NCBI RefSeq assembly: GCF_039529295.1
Contig: NZ_BAAAMN010000041.1
Location: 1 to 64,000 of the forward strand
Origin: Yaniella flava
GTDB lineage: Bacteria; Actinomycetota; Actinomycetes; Actinomycetales; Micrococcaceae
Reading direction: 5' to 3'
DNA length: 64,000 bases
Positions 62,679 to 64,000 of the stretch are shown here, in pieces (within the stretch, counting starts at the first letter, position 1; each line of letters starts with the position of its first letter). The notes beneath the pieces are model-generated. The model was given only the letters and a program-made list of their open reading frames with translations. It was not told where the DNA came from and did not search any database. The position numbers and the translations under genes were made by a program.

Positions 62679-62882
62679 CTATTCGTCGGTGCCAGTCGCG
62701 ACGTCGGTGTCAGTGACGATGGCTTCTACTGCCTCCAACGGGACACGATAGGAGCGCCCAAATCGCACAGCGGGTAAGTCGCCAGCGTGGATCATCCGGT
62801 ATACGGTCATACGCGATACACGCATCATGCCGGCAACTTCGGTGACCGTCATGAATTTGGCATTTGCGAAATTCTCCGCCAC
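62679..62882 (-). CDS. MerR/excisionase-type helix-turn-helix protein (BldC-like)
   Basis: A 67-residue DNA-binding protein: FMTVTEVAGMMRVSRMTVYRMIHAGDLPAVRFGRSYRVPLEAV forms a winged helix of the excisionase/MerR type (cited in part). The sequence resembles actinobacterial BldC, which controls development and binds as head-to-tail oligomers. The C-terminus is short and acidic. It likely acts far from its own locus. Confidence 0.85.
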   Translation of the reverse strand: MAENFANAKFMTVTEVAGMMRVSRMTVYRMIHAGDLPAVRFGRSYRVPLEAVEAIVTDTDVATGTDE

Positions 62883-63005
62883 GTTTAATACTCCTTTAAC
62901 GTTCCCTCTTAGGTCGGTGTTTCTACGCCTGAGGGGAAGTTCAGAAAGTAGGCGGCAACCACCATTACATTAATAATAGCTTACGCAAGAGATTTCAAGG
63001 CTTAG

Positions 63006-64000
63006 CTAGTCGAACCACGGATCTAATCCGTGAAATGGGAACACCGCCTTGCGGGTTGCCATGATCGACTGGTCGGTGGAATCTGCCGGATCATACCCGA
63101 CTTCCCACGAGCGCCACCAGACGTCTGCGCCGTCGGACATCGTCTTCACGACGTCGCTCGCGTCGGGCAGGCCGAGTTCTGTTGCGGCCAGTTGGCGCCA
63201 TTCTTCAGGGATCTCAGTTTTTAACGGGATGGGCGTGTCGGCCGCGATAGCGATGAGGTGTGCCCAAGCACGGGGCACGACTTTCATCGGGCTGTATCCG
63301 CCTCCCCCGAGGGCTAGCCATTTTCCACCAGCGAAATCGTGTGACCAATCCGAGGCGTCGAGCATCAGCTGGCGTTGGCCATCGACCGAGAGGTTCAGGT
63401 CGGCCAGCGGGTCGTGACGGTGGCCGTCGGCCCCGTGTTGAGTTACCAACACTTCTGGTGCATAGGCTCGCAGGAGTTGTGGGACCACGGCGTGTACGGC
63501 GCGCAGAAAGCCCGCATCACCGACGGAAGCTGGCACGGCGACGTTGACCGCATACCCTTCGGCCTGAGGGCCGCCAATGTCTTTGGCAAATCCGGTGCCC
63601 GGAAACAGCAGGAGCCCGGTTTCATGGATCGAAATGGTCAACACCCGCGGGTCGTTGTAGAACGCTTGTTCGACCCCGTCACCATGGTGGGCATCAACAT
63701 CCACATAGGCGACCCGTTCTGCACCCTGATCCAGCATGTATTGGATAGCTATTGCAGCATCGTTGTAAATACAGAACCCGGATGCCGCAGACCGCTGTGC
63801 ATGATGCATACCACCGGCAAAATTGACGGCCCGGTCCACTTCGCCAGCCCAGATGGCTTTGGCTGCTGCAAGCGATCCCCCAGCAATACGGGCCGAGGAG
63901 TCGTGCAGGTCGGCGAATACGGGACAATCTTCGGTGCCCAGTCCGACAGCCTCATAGACGTCAGCAATGTTGGCCAGCGTGGCAGCGTCCTGCGAAGAGG
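63006..64000 (-). CDS. acuC: Histone deacetylase-family protein AcuC, 5' end beyond window
   Basis: Open frame from 63006 to the window edge; the true start lies beyond 64000. About 331 codons are visible. The zinc hydrolase motifs are present: GGMHHAQRSAASGFCIYND, YVDVDAHHGDGVEQAFY, ISIHETG, VTQHGADGHRHDPLADLNL and LALGGGGYS. AcuC-type enzymes deacetylate acetyl-CoA synthetase and small amides. ATG/GTG codons inside the frame (such as 63839) are not the start, since conserved N-terminal residues continue upstream. Confidence 0.9.
   Translation of the reverse strand, partial: SSQDAATLANIADVYEAVGLGTEDCPVFADLHDSSARIAGGSLAAAKAIWAGEVDRAVNFAGGMHHAQRSAASGFCIYNDAAIAIQYMLDQGAERVAYVDVDAHHGDGVEQAFYNDPRVLTISIHETGLLLFPGTGFAKDIGGPQAEGYAVNVAVPASVGDAGFLRAVHAVVPQLLRAYAPEVLVTQHGADGHRHDPLADLNLSVDGQRQLMLDASDWSHDFAGGKWLALGGGGYSPMKVVPRAWAHLIAIAADTPIPLKTEIPEEWRQLAATELGLPDASDVVKTMSDGADVWWRSWEVGYDPADSTDQSIMATRKAVFPFHGLDPWFD

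Overview
The window reads as chromosomal DNA of a moderate-GC actinobacterium, most like the Micrococcaceae (Arthrobacter/Yaniella/Enteractinococcus-type). The pointers are a near-complete menaquinone pathway, System II cytochrome c maturation (TlpA-CcdA-ResB-CcsB), Rex, a BldC-like regulator, an FprA-type ferredoxin reductase, an AcuC-type deacetylase, a DUF222/HNH (13E12-type) protein and a DUF4229 protein. The placement rests on gene content alone; no database was searched.

Layout. 0.1-0.4 kb: tRNA-Met and tRNA-Thr with hairpin terminators. 0.4-7.3 kb: DEAD-box helicase, a CBS/MetB sulfur-amino-acid pair, an AlkA-like glycosylase, thioredoxin and a frameshifted AAA ATPase. 7.5-12.7 kb: a decay-prone stretch with a serine hydrolase and a cytochrome P450, each split by an in-frame TGA, plus small membrane proteins and a winged-helix regulator. 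12.7-17.8 kb: a peptide-type ABC importer with two fused ATPase domains.

17.8-27.9 kb: the most interesting block, an island for creatinine/creatine use. Creatininase (creatinine to creatine), a BCCT carrier, creatinase (creatine to sarcosine plus urea) and a dimethylglycine/sarcosine oxidase-type flavoenzyme (sarcosine to glycine plus a one-carbon unit) would form a full route. An IclR regulator stands divergent to the flavoenzyme. The same palindrome, GTTGC-N7-GCAAC, lies in front of creatinase, creatininase and the flavoenzyme/IclR gap, which suggests one regulon. A formamidase, an FmdB-like zinc protein and a DUF488 pair sit inside the island but lack that palindrome. The flavoenzyme has no normal start codon where one is expected (ATA instead of ATG).

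28-42 kb: tRNA-Tyr, YajQ, HtpX, ferredoxin-NADP reductase, a HIT protein, polyprenyl diphosphate synthase, MenF, a GntR-ABC operon with a perfect operator, a lipoprotein, an epimerase-like protein, MenD and MenC. 42-51.8 kb: PAP2 phosphatase, NCS2 permease, oligopeptidase B, diaminopimelate dehydrogenase, the HNH protein, and a sodium/solute symporter with a 49-residue partner. 51.8-64 kb: a tyrosine phosphatase, MenB-MenE-MenA, the cytochrome c maturation operon, Rex with a glutaredoxin-like protein, a BldC-like regulator and the 3' part of an AcuC-type deacetylase that runs off the window.

MenF, MenD, MenC, MenE, MenB, MenA and the prenyl synthase together supply menaquinone; MenH and the final methyltransferase were not seen here. 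Most genes are tightly packed, with ATGA/GTGA start-stop overlaps inside operons and short overlaps between convergent genes.
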